Source of the DNA: Capsicum annuum
Taxonomy: Eukaryota > Streptophyta > Magnoliopsida > Solanales > Solanaceae
Assembly (NCBI RefSeq): GCF_002878395.1
Contig: NC_061111.1
Location: 25,235,119-25,299,118 of the forward strand
Length of the DNA stretch: 64,000 nt
Reading direction: 5' to 3'
The notes beneath the pieces were generated by a model. It did no database searches. It had not been told where the DNA came from and saw nothing but the letters and a program-made list of their open reading frames with translations. Each line of letters opens with the position of its first letter. Positions within the stretch are counted from its first letter, which is position 1. The position numbers and the translations under genes were made by a program. This document shows, one piece after another, positions 24,850-36,429 of this stretch.

Positions 24850-25833
24850 CTTATGTATAGATATGACTTGGAAGTCTTGGTATGATGATACCAAACAGAT
24901 GAATGCCATAATAAATTCAGAAAAGATTAGGATATAGAATTTTATTCAGGTTTTCAAATTTGGAGTTCAGAAAAATGCATGTCTTAATAAGATTAAAAAT
25001 GGGCTTTAAGAGAGTTAGGTAGTTACCCAAAGAAGGCACGAGTTGAGATAACTCATTGCCTGAAACTCTGCTTTGCCGATACGGTTTTTATTATGTCCCA
25101 AGATATGGATTTTAAGCTGGCCTTGTGCCCTTTGGAGTATTATATGTAGAGACTCCAACCCTTGTGGAAAACTTGGGTTGGGGGTATAGCCGCCGAGTTA
25201 AGGGCGAATTCCATATAGCCCGTGGAATTATAGCTATGTAGGGTGTACCACTTAGCTCAGAAGTAAGACTAAGAGTCGAGTTGAGATTTACACATATGCT
25301 TTGAAGTCTATTGATTATGCCCATGTATTTTCAATTGTTTTATGCTGACATGCTTTTATGAAATGCTCTCACTTATGTTGTATAAAAACTATATTATTTT
25401 GGATTGTTCTATGTGTCAGTACATTGTGTATTGACCCCCTATCTTTTAGGGTCTAAGGCTCAGTCCCATTAAGCAGTAGATTGTTGTCAGACGTTTGAAG
25501 TTAGTGAGTCTTCTTATTTCGGAAGGCCTTGTTTCATGTGATGTTTTCAATTGGTTTTAGTTTATGGACCATCTGGAGGCCTTGTCCCAGTTTTAGATAG
25601 ATGTTGTTTTAAGTTTAGTAGAAATTTTGCAGACTTGTGTTAGATGGTTTTGGGTCTTTTATGAACTTATGTCTGCATTGTGTAGTTGAATTAATAAGAT
25701 GACCATAATCCCAGTTCATTTCCGAATTATGATTATTTGATGAATTATGCATATGATTATAAGTTAAGAGAGATCTCGGGCCTTGATGGTTCGGGATGCT
25801 CGCTGCGGTCAGGGCCTCGGTTCGGATCGTGAC
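24850..25833 (+). repeat. Broken LTR of the D family (3' part)
   Basis: Matches the second half of the D LTRs (from about 38548 and 58330 onwards): GACTTGGAAGTCTTGG, the GTAGGGTGTACCACTTAGCT block, and the end TCGGATCGTGACA at 25833. The first half is missing at the junction with C. This shows at least one more insertion of the D family in the window. Confidence 0.82.
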
Positions 25834-26107
25834 ACTCCAACCTCACCTTCTACACCAATTTGGGTCCACCACACCCTCCTATTTAAGATCATATCTATGG
25901 TAAGCTGCAATAACATCATATCCTATCTAATTGTCTCTCCCTAATATTTCTTCGAGGTACTTCTACCTCAATTTTATAAAATTTAAGATTCATAAACTTT
26001 AAATTCTTAATCCGACTCAAGAAACTAAAAAAAAAAAAAAAAACAAAGCGAGAGAGAGAAGAGACTTGTACATAGTTGCTGAAGATGGATTAGTTTTTGA
26101 ATAGTAC
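25834..26107. other. Flank with A-rich tract
   Basis: No gene. An A-run of about 18 at 26026-26043 follows 190 bp of C/T-rich sequence, which could be the tail of a small retroposon. No tRNA-type promoter boxes seen, so it is not named. Confidence 0.3.
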
Positions 26108-26432
26108 TCCCTCAATTCTACAACTAGTGAATTATGAGGCAATGGACACATAGTAAGAAAAGAATTAAGATATAAATTAAACATTACATTTTAATTTTAT
26201 CCTTTTTAATTATTATCAAATTATTCTTGAAGATCCAAAATATTGATCATGACAATTATTTTAAAAAAATAATTTAAAATAATAAGTAAATAAGATCAAT
26301 TAAGTTTCTTAACTCATCACATAAAAAAATTCAAATGAAGGGTTAAAATAAAAGGAAATTTTAATATTAATTTGAAAGATTTAAACGATTAAGTTAATTT
26401 TAATATTAAAAAATAACTCAATAATGGAGGAG
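26108..26432. mobile_element. Stowaway-like MITE
   Basis: 325 bp, AT-rich. Left end CTCCCTCAATTC and right end ATAATGGAGGAG form an imperfect terminal inverted repeat of the CTCCCTC type, flanked on both sides by TA, the usual Stowaway (Tc1/mariner-derived) target. Non-coding. Confidence 0.6.
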
Positions 26433-26929
26433 TAATATTTCTCTCTTTTTAAGATTGAGAAATCTTTAGTATTGGTAAAGTAAAGTGGAAAAGGAAAATG
26501 AGAAGCCGAATAGACCCCATTAGCACGTGTTAGTTAGTAGGTGGGATAATAATTTTAAATTTTTATTCGAAATCAGCATTTATTTATAAAAAAATCTGCC
26601 CAAAATTTTAACTTTAGTTCAAATGTTTCGAGAAATAGAATTTCAAATTGTGATTAAATTTTTAATAAATATAAAATTTAATCAATAAATTTATACTTTA
26701 TAACTCATTAAAATTTTGCACAGAAAAATTATGCTGAACGTGAATGAATTGTTTGTATTATATGAAAGGATTATAGTAAAAAAATAACTAGTTAATGTTA
26801 TTGTTGAGTTTTTGAACCAGTGAATCCATATAAAATTATGTATATAGAAAGAGGGGCACTCAAAGGTGTAACATCTATAATAGTGACTTTTTCTATTTTT
26901 ATGTGATTTGACCGTTCTGCCCACCCTCG
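26433..26929. other. AT-rich spacer
   Basis: No gene, RNA or clear repeat. It includes AATTTTAATAAATATAAAATTTAATC-type low complexity around 26655-26690. Confidence 0.4.
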
Positions 26930-27576
26930 TAGTTGTTACATGTTAATGTGAGTTGTGAAAATGATTGACATGGTCCCCAGTGCATCTGAGAGTGATTTGA
27001 GAGAGTTTGAGACTGTATGAGGCTTTAAAAGTCATTAGTTTGATTTTGGTCAACATTTTGACTTTCGGGTGTCAGATGACGATTTGGACAGTTCCATTAG
27101 ATACGGAATGTCAATTTAGTGTTAGGAGCATGGTTTGTTCAGGTTTTGAGCTTTAATTTTGCATTTCAATACTTATTTCAAAAATTAGTTAAAATAATTT
27201 TTTAAGGATTCAAGGGACTAATTTGTTGTAAACGACCTCTTTTAAAGACCTGACGTTGCAGTTGAACTCAAAAGGTCGGAATAGCCTAGTAGCATATCAA
27301 GTTTATTTTGGTGGGGTCCTGAACGAATCGTGAAGGTCCGTTCGGAAAATTTGAAAACATGCAAAACAAGCAAAGTTGGTGATATCTAGTGCATAATGCT
27401 TCCTTCTTTATGAACGCGAGCCCCTAGCCATGAACATGGAGAGGGAAAATCGCTTTTATTGCTATCACAAAGTTGTGATCGCAATCGTGAAGGGTTATTG
27501 AGTTTGAATTAGTTTTTTCTTTTTATTATGAACGCAATCAGACCATTTACCTGGCCTGGTCGTCTTTGACCCTCGC

Positions 27577-30090
27577 TGTAATACCCTGCATTTTTGGGCT
27601 AAACTTTAAATTATTGTTCTTATGTGTGTAAATTTCAATTCCATGATTTGTATGTGAATAAATGTGTCATGATCGTTATCCTAGTATGTGAAGTGCTATT
27701 GAGGGAAAAATATTCGTAGGAATCACTTAGAAAAAAATTGAGCTAAGAGCCTTTGATTTGGTTAAATTTTGGTATTCAATTCTACAAGGGTCAACTTTAA
27801 ACGTGTATAACTTTTGATATATGTGGAATTTTGCAACTCAATACCCACCAAATTATAGATAATTAAATTAGCTTTTCCAACGATACCAATTTTGCCTTAA
27901 TCTGATACCTAAGCAAAAAGTTATGACTATTTTTGTGAGAGACAGTAAGGGTCTACGATAGCTCAACGATGCAGGCCTTAGGCCCCACGTTATCCTCTAC
28001 ACCTCAGAGGATTTGTTTCCTGCATCCATAAGTAACAGACCAACGGGTGTTTTAGCCATTTCCCTTTGCCCCCAAGTACCCAAGTGACGGATTTAAGCCC
28101 CAAAAGGACATTATTTGCCCACTTTTCATGAGATTAACTCACATAAACCCTTCCCCTCTTCCCAAGAACAAGAAATTTATGTTTTTTCTCCTAGGAATTC
28201 AAGCATTCAAACTTCAATTTCAAGTTTTTCTTCAAGTATTCAAGTAATTAAGGTATGTGGAGTATTCATCAATGGGTTCCTTCCACCCATTAAGTTTCAA
28301 CATCCCCTTTTTGTTCAAGCATGAATTTCAATTTTATTTTTGTGAAATTATCCATGTAAATCATGAACTTAATCTATGTCTTCTTAGAAATTTGAATTCA
28401 GGCCATGTCAACATGTATTTCCATGTAAATTAGGTTGTTTCATGTTTTAAATTTCAATTACCCATGTCATATTCAAGTTATTTCATGTTAAATCATCAAG
28501 TTAGGTATTTAACCATGTATATATGTTATCCTCTCAAGCTTAACACATTCACATGTTCAAATTCATGCTTCTCACTTATTTATTGAAATGTCTTATGTTT
28601 TGAGTCTTTGCATTATGATTTTACATCACTTTTTAAGTGTTATTATCGATGTTTTATAATTATTCAGTGCTGGCGGATTATGAACACCCAATACCTACAT
28701 GTTTACTTATATTTCAGACCTTTCAAGTAATGAATATTCAACTCATGATTTTATTGTTAAACTCAATTTGTTATGATCATATTGAGCACTATCAGTTTAC
28801 ATGTTTATAATTACTTTAGAATTTGTATACACTATTGTTTTAAAAATACCATGACCTGAGCTTATCAGTTATCAGTGCATGTACTAGTTAGTATTTCAGT
28901 GTCTTTCAGTTGGGAGTAAGATTTATCATCAAGTGGGAAATATAGGTTCAGTGCATCCTACTTCCCCAAAAACTATGTGCCACCATAGGTTTAGGGGCCA
29001 TGCTAGAGAGTTTTTTCCCTTACCCAATATAGGCTCAGTTTAGTGATCACTCCAGTTTAGGTTCTACTTCGATGGCAAGGATTAAACAAATCTCCTCAAC
29101 GTGGGTCAGACGATGGACTCCATGATAGTTCACATGGTTTATGTAGGTTATATGATAGCTCCCACAGTTTTAGTCAGTACTCAGTTTATCTTAGTTCAGT
29201 TTACTTGATCAAGTAATCAAATTTCAGTAATTATACAATTAGTTTTACAAATTATTCATGTTATTCAGATAATGTCAGTACATGCTATACTTTGTCTTGC
29301 ACTCTCAGTTTTACATGTTCATGTTTTCATGCTTAATATTCATACATGATCCTCAGTACAGTTCTTACAAGATGTTAAGCTTTACATGAGATTTACCTAC
29401 AGCATTCATGTTTCTACCGCTTCCCATCTTACAAAATTATCTTTCTCTCATGAACTTATAACATTTCACTATGACTTACCATATTCATGTACAACATAGT
29501 TTTTTAATGCATATTTCAATAAATAGCTTATATCCTCAGTTGTACAATATTTTAAATATTTTCATGATTTAGTGCATGTCTCTATATACTCAGTACATTT
29601 CAGAAGTACTGATCCACATATATGTCTGTGTGGCTACATTATTTCATAATGTAGGTACTAGCTGTAGTTCACACATCCTAATCAGACAGTTTGCAACTTT
29701 CGTCCAACAGGTGATAAGTCCTCTTATTATTGGGACTCCAGTTCATTGGAGTACATGTGTTGTAATTTGGATTATCCATATGTATTGATTGGTGGTAGTT
29801 GGAAGGATGTCCCAGCTATCTATAGTCAGTATAGTAGAGGCTTCATAGATAGTTAGTCAGAGTCATGATATGTAATTACAGTTCTCTCTTCAGTTTTATC
29901 ATATTGTAAACTTTATCAGTATTATAATTATTCAGATTTTCTCATTATTATGTTACCACTTAGCAAATTTAGCTTGTATATACAGTATAAGTCAGTTGCT
30001 CAAGCAGTGTGATAGTTCATGGGTTAGCTTAAGATCACTTGTAGTTCTAAGTACCATGTTATGACTAGGGGGAAGTCTCGGATCGTAACA
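27577..30090 (+). mobile_element. Solo LTR H
   Basis: 2514 bp from TGTAATACCCTGC to CTCGGATCGTAACA, without interior. Flanks are CTCGC (27572-27576) and CTTAC (30091-30095). These are compatible with a 5 bp duplication in which a central CG has become TA by two methyl-cytosine transitions, one per strand. Contains the shared block TTTTCCAACGATACCAATTTT ... AAAAAGTTATG near 27875-27925. Confidence 0.75.
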
Positions 30091-31154
30091 CTTACAAATG
30101 CGAAGAATTGACTGCATTCTTGAGGTACTATTCATAGAACATTATAAATACTTTAATTTTGGGAATATCATCATTTTTGGACTTGAAATCTTTGGAAAAT
30201 GGTTATTTCTAGGATTTTACTTAACACTTATGCTTGGATAAGCTCTAAACTCTTAATTCCACTAATTTTCATTGATTTTATCTTCAAAATAGCTTCAAAA
30301 CCTTGATTTCCAATTGAATTTTTTAGATTTTTTACGAGCAAACTCTAAATTGGTTTTTCTTCGATTTGAGCTCCTTTTTCAACTTATTTCACCTAGATTT
30401 TCAAATGTAGACTCCTCTTAATAAGGGAATGAGGTTTCTAAAATAAAATTCTGATTTTAATCTTTTCTCTTTTGAATTCAATTTTTGAACTAATTTTGAA
30501 TCCAATTCAAAAATAGTTAATATAGTTATCATTAGCTTCCTCTTGATGCATAGATTATATTATTGGTAGATTTTAGCTTGAAAAGAGATTGTTTGTGAAA
30601 GAAAGGCTCTACATTGAAGGTCTAGGCTTAATTTTCAGCATTTCAATGTAGGTTATGGCTTAAATTCCTTCAGACTGGGCTAAGTAGTTAACGAACAGGT
30701 AAGATATGTTATAGGTTATGGGTTTAGAAATAGGTAGTGTATTTTGAAGTGTTCATTATTATCGTGTTGTCCGTGCAGTTCTTAATTGCATACTTTTTTG
30801 ACTGAGCGATATATTGGTATTGATGCCTGAGTGGGTCCTTATATGGTTTCTTAGGCTTTATTTGAACATTAAATGCCTTGATATTATTGTGATGTCTATG
30901 CGGGGATTGAATAGATATATGAGGTCTATTTGAACATTATTTGTCTTTATTATGACAATATGCCCGATTGAGGGGTAAAATGATATTCTTGATGTCTTAC
31001 ATGACTATTATTCTAATGGGGTCGAGTGAGGATTTATATCATGAATTATTATCATATTGAGTTGATTTGATACATATTTATACATGTATTAAATTGACCA
31101 TTATCTTCATAATGATTAGTTATGAGCATATATCATCATTGTATGCATACATAC

Positions 31155-31195
<41 letters not shown>
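31155..31195. repeat. (AT)n(AG)n microsatellite
   Basis: About 8 AT units followed by about 12 AG units inside the old split LTR. Confidence 0.9.
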
Positions 31196-32095
31196 TTTAT
31201 GAGATACAGGTACCAGTGAAAGAAAACTTTATAAAATTCTTGGTCCATAAACATTAGTTGGAGAGGTAAATGAGAAATACTTTTTAAAACTCTTGGTCCA
31301 TGAACACTAGCCGACAAGGTGAATTGGGATATGAGACTGAGATATGAGAAAGTATACGGAATGGAAACCCCTCATGGGTCTTGTCTTGGACCATTGAGGC
31401 TCAAAAAGTGTATATGTAAAGTCATGTGATAGCTTACATTCATCATCATCGCATCTTCCCTGCATTGAATTACATTGTTGTATTTCCATTATGTATTTAT
31501 TTTCATGTATGTAGTTTTCTTTAGTTATTTTTGTATGTAGTTTTCTTTATTGTCTAGATATATTAGAATTATTAGTGGAAATAGTGTGAGCTACCATGTG
31601 ACGTTTATTCTATTTGCAGGTGACGTGCTCATAGTATCTTGTACTTTGCTCAGCTGGCCTATAATACATACTGGGTACAAGTGAATTGTATTCACTCCTA
31701 CTATTCCTTCGGTACAAATTCTAGTTTGAGTATGAGTCGCGATACTAATTTGTATGGTGAAAGATGATTTTTCAAGTACTAGGTGAACTCCTCATTCAAA
31801 ATCTTATTTCAGTCTCCATCTATTATTTATGCCTTTACTTGTATTTGGAGATAAACTATGGTATTTCAATTTCAAACTTGATTTAGATGTTTTTATAATT
31901 ATGATACCAGGTTTTGAGATTTGATTGTATTTTTATTCATACTTGGATTATGATTACTATGGTCTGACTTTGTTGTAGAAGTTTATATCATTTCATTTCT
32001 TCTTTCCTCATAGTTCTTATTAGTTGTGGGCTTTGAACTTACCTATCAAGATAGGGTCGAGGTACAAACCATCATGACCTAAATTTTTGAATTAT

Positions 32096-32514
32096 GATAG
32101 AAGGGGTGTAATGTAAATAGTTTCCTCTAATGTAAATTGCATTAGTAAATTATTTGTTTGAACTCGTGATCTTGATAGTTATTGTGTTTGAATTTGTGAC
32201 TAAGTAATAGTTTGTTCTAACCGTGGCTTAGTAATTATTTGTTTGAATTTGGAAGCACGTAATTGCTCCATAAAATCTTGAATAAGATTTGTTATTTCTA
32301 CTCAGCCAGTTATAGCTTTATTATTACTTTATTTGAATTTGTGACATAGTAATTACTTGCTTAAATTTGGGAAATAATTGCTTCTTCGAATTAGTAAGCT
32401 AGTAATTGCTTGTTCGAACTTGTGATCTGTAAGTCGTGGCTTCATATCTCATAAAAGCATAAATAAGATTTGTTATTTTCCACTCAGCTAGTGATAACTT
32501 TATTATTGATGTAA
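32096..32514. repeat. Degenerate direct repeats
   Basis: Many variants of TAGTAATTGCTTGTTCGAA-TTTGTGA at spacings of roughly 30-45 bp. A longer duplicated block (ATAAGATTTGTTATTT ... CTCAGC.AGT.ATA.CTTTATTATT) occurs near 32283-32335 and again near 32462-32507. Further single units occur near 32940-32985. No coding potential. Confidence 0.6.
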
Positions 32515-32822
32515 GGGAAAATTATTTGTTTCCACCCTGAACTATACACGAAATTTCTGAGACACACCAGAACTTTAGGAGGGTCCTATTACCCCCTTGG
32601 ACTAATTAAAATTATATTTTTGGCAATCTTAGTGCCTACATAAAACATTAGTGAATCAACACACTGAAGGTCCATGTAGGTACACGTATGTGCCATGTAG
32701 GCACTAAGGTTGCCAAAAATACCGTTTTAATTAGTCCAGTAGGGTAATAGGACCCTCCTAACGCTTGGGTGTGTCTCAGCAATTTCATGTATAGTTTTAG
32801 GGTGAAAACAGTGCATTTTCTC
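32515..32822. mobile_element. Palindromic MITE, copy 1
   Basis: 308 bp. Arms of about 130 bp are near-complete inverted repeats. Left: CACCCTGAACTATACACG, then GGAGGGTCCTATTACCCCC, then TTTTTGGCAATCTTAGTGCC. The right arm gives the same blocks reversed. Non-coding, able to fold along its whole length. Its own target duplication is not clear. Same family as 35906-36212. Confidence 0.85.
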
Positions 32823-33059
32823 TTTTTTTAATGTATCTAAATTTCTGTTGAAGTAAAAAATAGGAAGATCCAACAGAACTAGAAAAAGCATAATATTTTT
32901 TTAAGTGGCGCATGCAGATAATCTATTCTAATGCTAACGTTATTAGTAATTGCTTGTTCAAAATTGTGACCTAATAATTGCTTGATTGAACTAAGAACTT
33001 ATCAGTTATACGATAAAACCAAATTCAAATATGCTTTGTTAGGGAAGAAAAATTCAAGT

Positions 33060-33560
33060 CCAAAGAAATAAATTGTTAAAATGCAACAACTATTTAGTGG
33101 CCCATGATAAAGTTTAAAAGTAGAAATATTAGAGTCTAAAATTTAGTTTTGAAGAGGTTCAAAGTGATGTCCAATAGTATATCAATTTTAGCCCTTAAGT
33201 GGAGCGAAAATTAGTAGCCCAATCAAAGCCCAGATAAAATTGAAAAGCCACAAGCAGAATAACCCAAAATGTCTTTAGTTCAACTTAAATATTAGGGTTT
33301 AGTTTCTAACTCTACCACCAAACTATGGTTTTATTCCTAAATTCTAGAATATTCTTTTAGTGTTTTATAAAGTAGGGTATTCCTCTACTCCTCTATTTTC
33401 ATTGACCAACCAATGCCGAAAATTTGCTTCTCTTCTTATTCATTCAAGCTCTGATCTCTCTCCGTACCAAAGGTATCATAGACTTCAACTGTTATCCACG
33501 GTCTATGAAAACTCACCTCAATCAGGAGATTTGAAAGTACTTCATCTAACTTTATCTTAG
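33060..33560 (+). repeat. Promoter-like module, copy 1
   Basis: First of three related blocks (others 34138-34498 and 35327-35850). It has GTGGCCCATG and AACCCAAAATG (TGGGCY-type site II cores, read in reverse), then TTAGGGTTTAG at 33292-33302 (telo-box core AAACCCTAA reversed). A short leader follows, ending in an open stretch (QALISLRTKG-like) that resembles the end of copy 3. Such promoters are usual for ribosomal and housekeeping genes. The downstream gene is not recognisable. Possible splice donor CTTGGTGAGT at 33567. Confidence 0.5.
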
Positions 33561-34137
33561 ATCAACTTGGTGAGTATTTTCAACTCTTATTTTTTTCCTT
33601 GTATTTTATGAGATCTTGATCTTTCGTCTTTTTATTTTAACTGACACATCTATCTTTTATGAGTTGTGATATCTATCTTCTTTTGTTGTACAAGCCATCT
33701 TTATCTGGGAAATGAGGTATGTCTTTTTTGTGATAAACTGTACCATCTTTATACCTTTATTTGTATATTATTGTAATATGTATCCCAACTCCCTACGATA
33801 TTGTTCTAGATTGTGTAGTTCTTGATGTATGTAGTATAATTTGACAATCTATATATCTTTCTTCTTGAGAAGTTTACTGTTTTTGTGGTATATATCATGT
33901 TTATATTTGAACTGTTAGGTTTTCTTCATTGTTGCTCTCTTGTGAAATTGGTCTTGTCTATCGAATCAATGATTATATTTATAATAAAGTATTAGATCAG
34001 ATAAACTGCATTAGGTGTTTGAATTCACAACTTAAAATAAATAAATAAATATGTAATCAATATTGTTTATCTTTGTTGATTTTTAGCGATATCCAAAACA
34101 TTTTGCCCTTGGCAAAGAACTTATCATATGATATCTC
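33561..34137. other. T-rich stretch after promoter-like module
   Basis: No gene recognised. The pyrimidine-rich composition and several GTATG/GTGAGT words recall plant introns, but no exons can be paired. Confidence 0.3.
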
Positions 34138-34498
34138 CTAACAACTCAACATACAAGTGCAAGACACGTGTCGTGAAATTAATTGTTTAAATACTATAAC
34201 TACTTTGTAGCCAAAATAATCTAAGAGGAGAAATATTGAGGTCCAAAATTTAGTCTTGAAGAGGTTCAAAATGATACCTAAAAACCCTCGAAAGAAGACT
34301 AATTTCATCCCTTAAGTGGAGCTAAAAACATCAGTTCAATCAAACCCAAATGAGGATCAAAAGCCCTGATAGAAAGAGCCCAAAAAGTTTTTAATTCAAA
34401 CCACAAGTATTAGAATTTTAGTTTCTAACTCGGCTGCTAAACTAGGATTTTATTCCTAAGCTCTGGATTGTTCTTTTAGGGTTTTATAGGGCGGTGGA
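34138..34498 (+). repeat. Promoter-like module, copy 2
   Basis: Aligns with copy 3 from AACAACTC(A/G)ACATACA through CAAAATTTAGTCTTGAAGA and the TTTCTAACTC block. Has a perfect CACGTG at 34165-34170. The first telo-box is degraded, but TTTAGGGTTTTATAGGG is present near 34475-34491. It has no open continuation. Confidence 0.55.
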
Positions 34499-34579
34499 CA
34501 CCTTTTTTTCTCAATAATTAGGAACGCCTTTTCATTTAGTTAGGAAATATTATATTGAGATTAATATTACTTTGAGAGT

Positions 34580-35326
34580 TCTTTTAAACATTTGTACTTG
34601 AACTTTGGAAACTTTCTTTTTCAATCTTTATTATTTTCATAATTCAAGGTATAAACTAATTAATTCTTCTTTTGATAGCCTTGGTTCCTTTTTGGTATTC
34701 TTTAGATAGTGATTGGTTTCTCCAAACTGATTCTTGTCTTAAATTACTCATAAAGTGATCAATATTTGAATCTATAATTTTGATTCATCTTGTCAAGTAA
34801 AGATGTTAGATTTTTCTTATAAATCTATACATTGTTATTTGGATCTTGTTTATCCGAAACTATTGTTTTGATTTTTTAAACATATTTGACTTATACTTCA
34901 GAAATTTCTCTTTCAACTTTTACTCGTTTCATAGTTCAATATATAATGTAATTCTTGTTTTGATAACTTTGATTCGTTTTTCATATTCTTTAAAATGTGA
35001 TTAGTTCTCATGTACTACTTATTGTCTTAAGTTACTCATAAAATGATTAAGATTCAAATATATCATTTTTATTTACTTTCTCAAGTAAAGCCAGTAGATT
35101 TTCCTCATAAACATATGCCTTGTTATTTGGATCTTGTCAATTTGAATCTATCATTTTGATTCGTTTTCTCAAGTAAAAGTGTTAGATTTCTTCTCATAAA
35201 TCTAATGCCTTGTCATTGGGATTTTGTTCATCTGAATCTATTATTTTGATTCATTTTCTAAAATAATGGCGTTGCATTTCTTTGCATAAATTTATATATT
35301 GTTACTTTGATCTTGTCAATCTACAC
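34580..35326. repeat. Tandem repeats, 90 bp units within a 286 bp higher-order unit
   Basis: A unit starting TTTGAATCTATCATTTTGAT, followed by TCTCAAGTAAA and TTGTTATTTGGATCTTGT, begins at 35051, 35141 and 35231, exactly 90 bp apart. A further copy begins at 34765, 286 bp before the first. The upstream context (TTTGATAACTTTGATTCG, TCATAAAGTGAT) is repeated too. Confidence 0.75.
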
Positions 35327-35850
35327 ACTAACAACTCGACATACACGTGTAAGGCACGTGGCATGAAACTATTTGCTTAACTACTACAACTGTTTGGTGG
35401 CCCAAATAGATTAAGAGGAGGAACATCGAGATCCAAAATTTAGTCTTGAAGATCTTCAAAGTGCCCCCAAAAGATCCCAAAAGAAAATCAAGTTTATCCC
35501 TTAAATGGAGCAAAAATCAGCAGCCCAGATAAGGCTTAAAAGCTATACCTTGAACAGCCCAAAATGTCTTTAGTTTAGCTCAAATATTAGGGTTTAGTTT
35601 CTAACTCCACCACCGAACTATGATTTTATTTTTAAGTTGTAAAATGCTCTTTCATAATTTTATATGGCAGGGGTTTCCTCTATTTTCACTGACCAACCAT
35701 TGTTGAAAAGTTATTTTCCTTCTATTAATGTTCAAGCTCTGAACTCCCTTCGTACCAGAGGTATTGTAAACTTCAACTCTAGCCCTCTATCTATGAAAAC
35801 TGTTGTACTCACATCAATGTTGATGATGGATCTCAAAGTCAATAGTTGAT
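35327..35850 (+). repeat. Promoter-like module, copy 3, with short open frame
   Basis: Best-kept copy: ACACGTGT at 35343 and CACGTG at 35355, GGTGGCCCAAATAG, AACAGCCCAAAATG and TTAGGGTTTAG at 35587-35597. A 61-codon frame starts at ATG 35664. Parts of it align with copy 1 (positions about 33385-33510), including the QAL-S-LRT-G pattern. Not recognised as a known protein. It could be the first exon of a lost gene or chance translation of a conserved leader. Confidence 0.5.
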
Positions 35851-35905
35851 AGTCCATGTTTTTCTAATCTGCATATTAAACAATCGAGAAACATTATATA
35901 TTATA

Positions 35906-36212
35906 GGAAAAATGCTCTATTTCCACCTTGAACTATACGCGAAAAGGCTGAGATAGATCTGAACTTTAGGATGGTCCTATTACCCCCTAGACTAATTAAA
36001 ATCGTATTTTTGACAACCTTAGTGCCTACGTGGCACACACGTGTGCTTATATGGACCCTTCAGTGTGTTGTGCCACCTATGTGCCACGTAGGTGCTAAGG
36101 TTGTCAAAAATACGATTTTAATTACTCCAGGGGGTAATAGGACCCTCCTAAATTTTGGGTGTGTCTCAGCCTTTTCACGTATCATTCAAGGTGAAAATAG
36201 AGCATTTTCTCA
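35906..36212. mobile_element. Palindromic MITE, copy 2
   Basis: 307 bp, same family as 32515-32822 (GGTCCTATTACCCCC, GTGCCTACGTGGCACAC and mirror blocks). Flanked by ATATTATA at 35898-35905 and 36213-36220, an 8 bp duplication as for hAT elements. The ends read GGAAAAATGCTC and GAGCATTTTCTCA. It sits inside the left arm of the fold-back, so it is younger than that structure. Confidence 0.85.
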
Positions 36213-36398
36213 ATATTATAACTTAACCTGCTTTAGGTGCTTAAATTATTGGCAAACAATGACTCACATTAATGAAACTTCTGAGGATCGGGGAAATAAA
36301 GACATTGATGTGACAATCAAAATAAAAGTGAACTGTAGATTCTCAAACACACAACTTGTTAATTAACAACCACATAATTATTTATTTGTATTAAGTTT

Positions 36399-36429
36399 CT
36401 CGCAGCTCTTTTCATATAAGAGCTGCGAG
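36399..36429. repeat. Perfect hairpin at fold-back centre
   Basis: CTCGCAGCTCTT, 7 nt loop TTCATAT, AAGAGCTGCGAG. The only GC-rich patch in its surroundings. Confidence 0.9.

Larger units (their letters stand above)
26930..32095 (+). repeat. Old gypsy-type LTR, split by a solo LTR
   Basis: Two blocks, 26930-27576 and 30091-32095, look like parts of one long LTR. The first has GTTCCATTAGATACGG, GGTCCGTTCGGAAAA and, near 27410-27500, GAACGCGAGCC and GTTGTGATCGCAATCG. These words are familiar from solanaceous LTRs with CGCGA-type repeats. The second ends near GGGTCGAGGTACAAACC (32050-32065). No primer site or partner LTR is visible, so both boundaries are estimates. Confidence 0.45.

Noticed and set aside
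25834..26043. SINE or LINE 3' end with poly-A
   Set aside because: There is an A-run, but no promoter boxes, no duplication found and no certain family match.
33360..33560. 66-codon frame as a host gene exon
   Set aside because: It resembles module copy 3 only in part and in another frame; no protein family recognised, so it is kept as part of the repeat module.
35971..36366. 131-codon open frame on the plus strand
   Set aside because: It runs through the palindromic MITE (35906-36212) into the fold-back arm; composition and lack of any motif mark it as chance.
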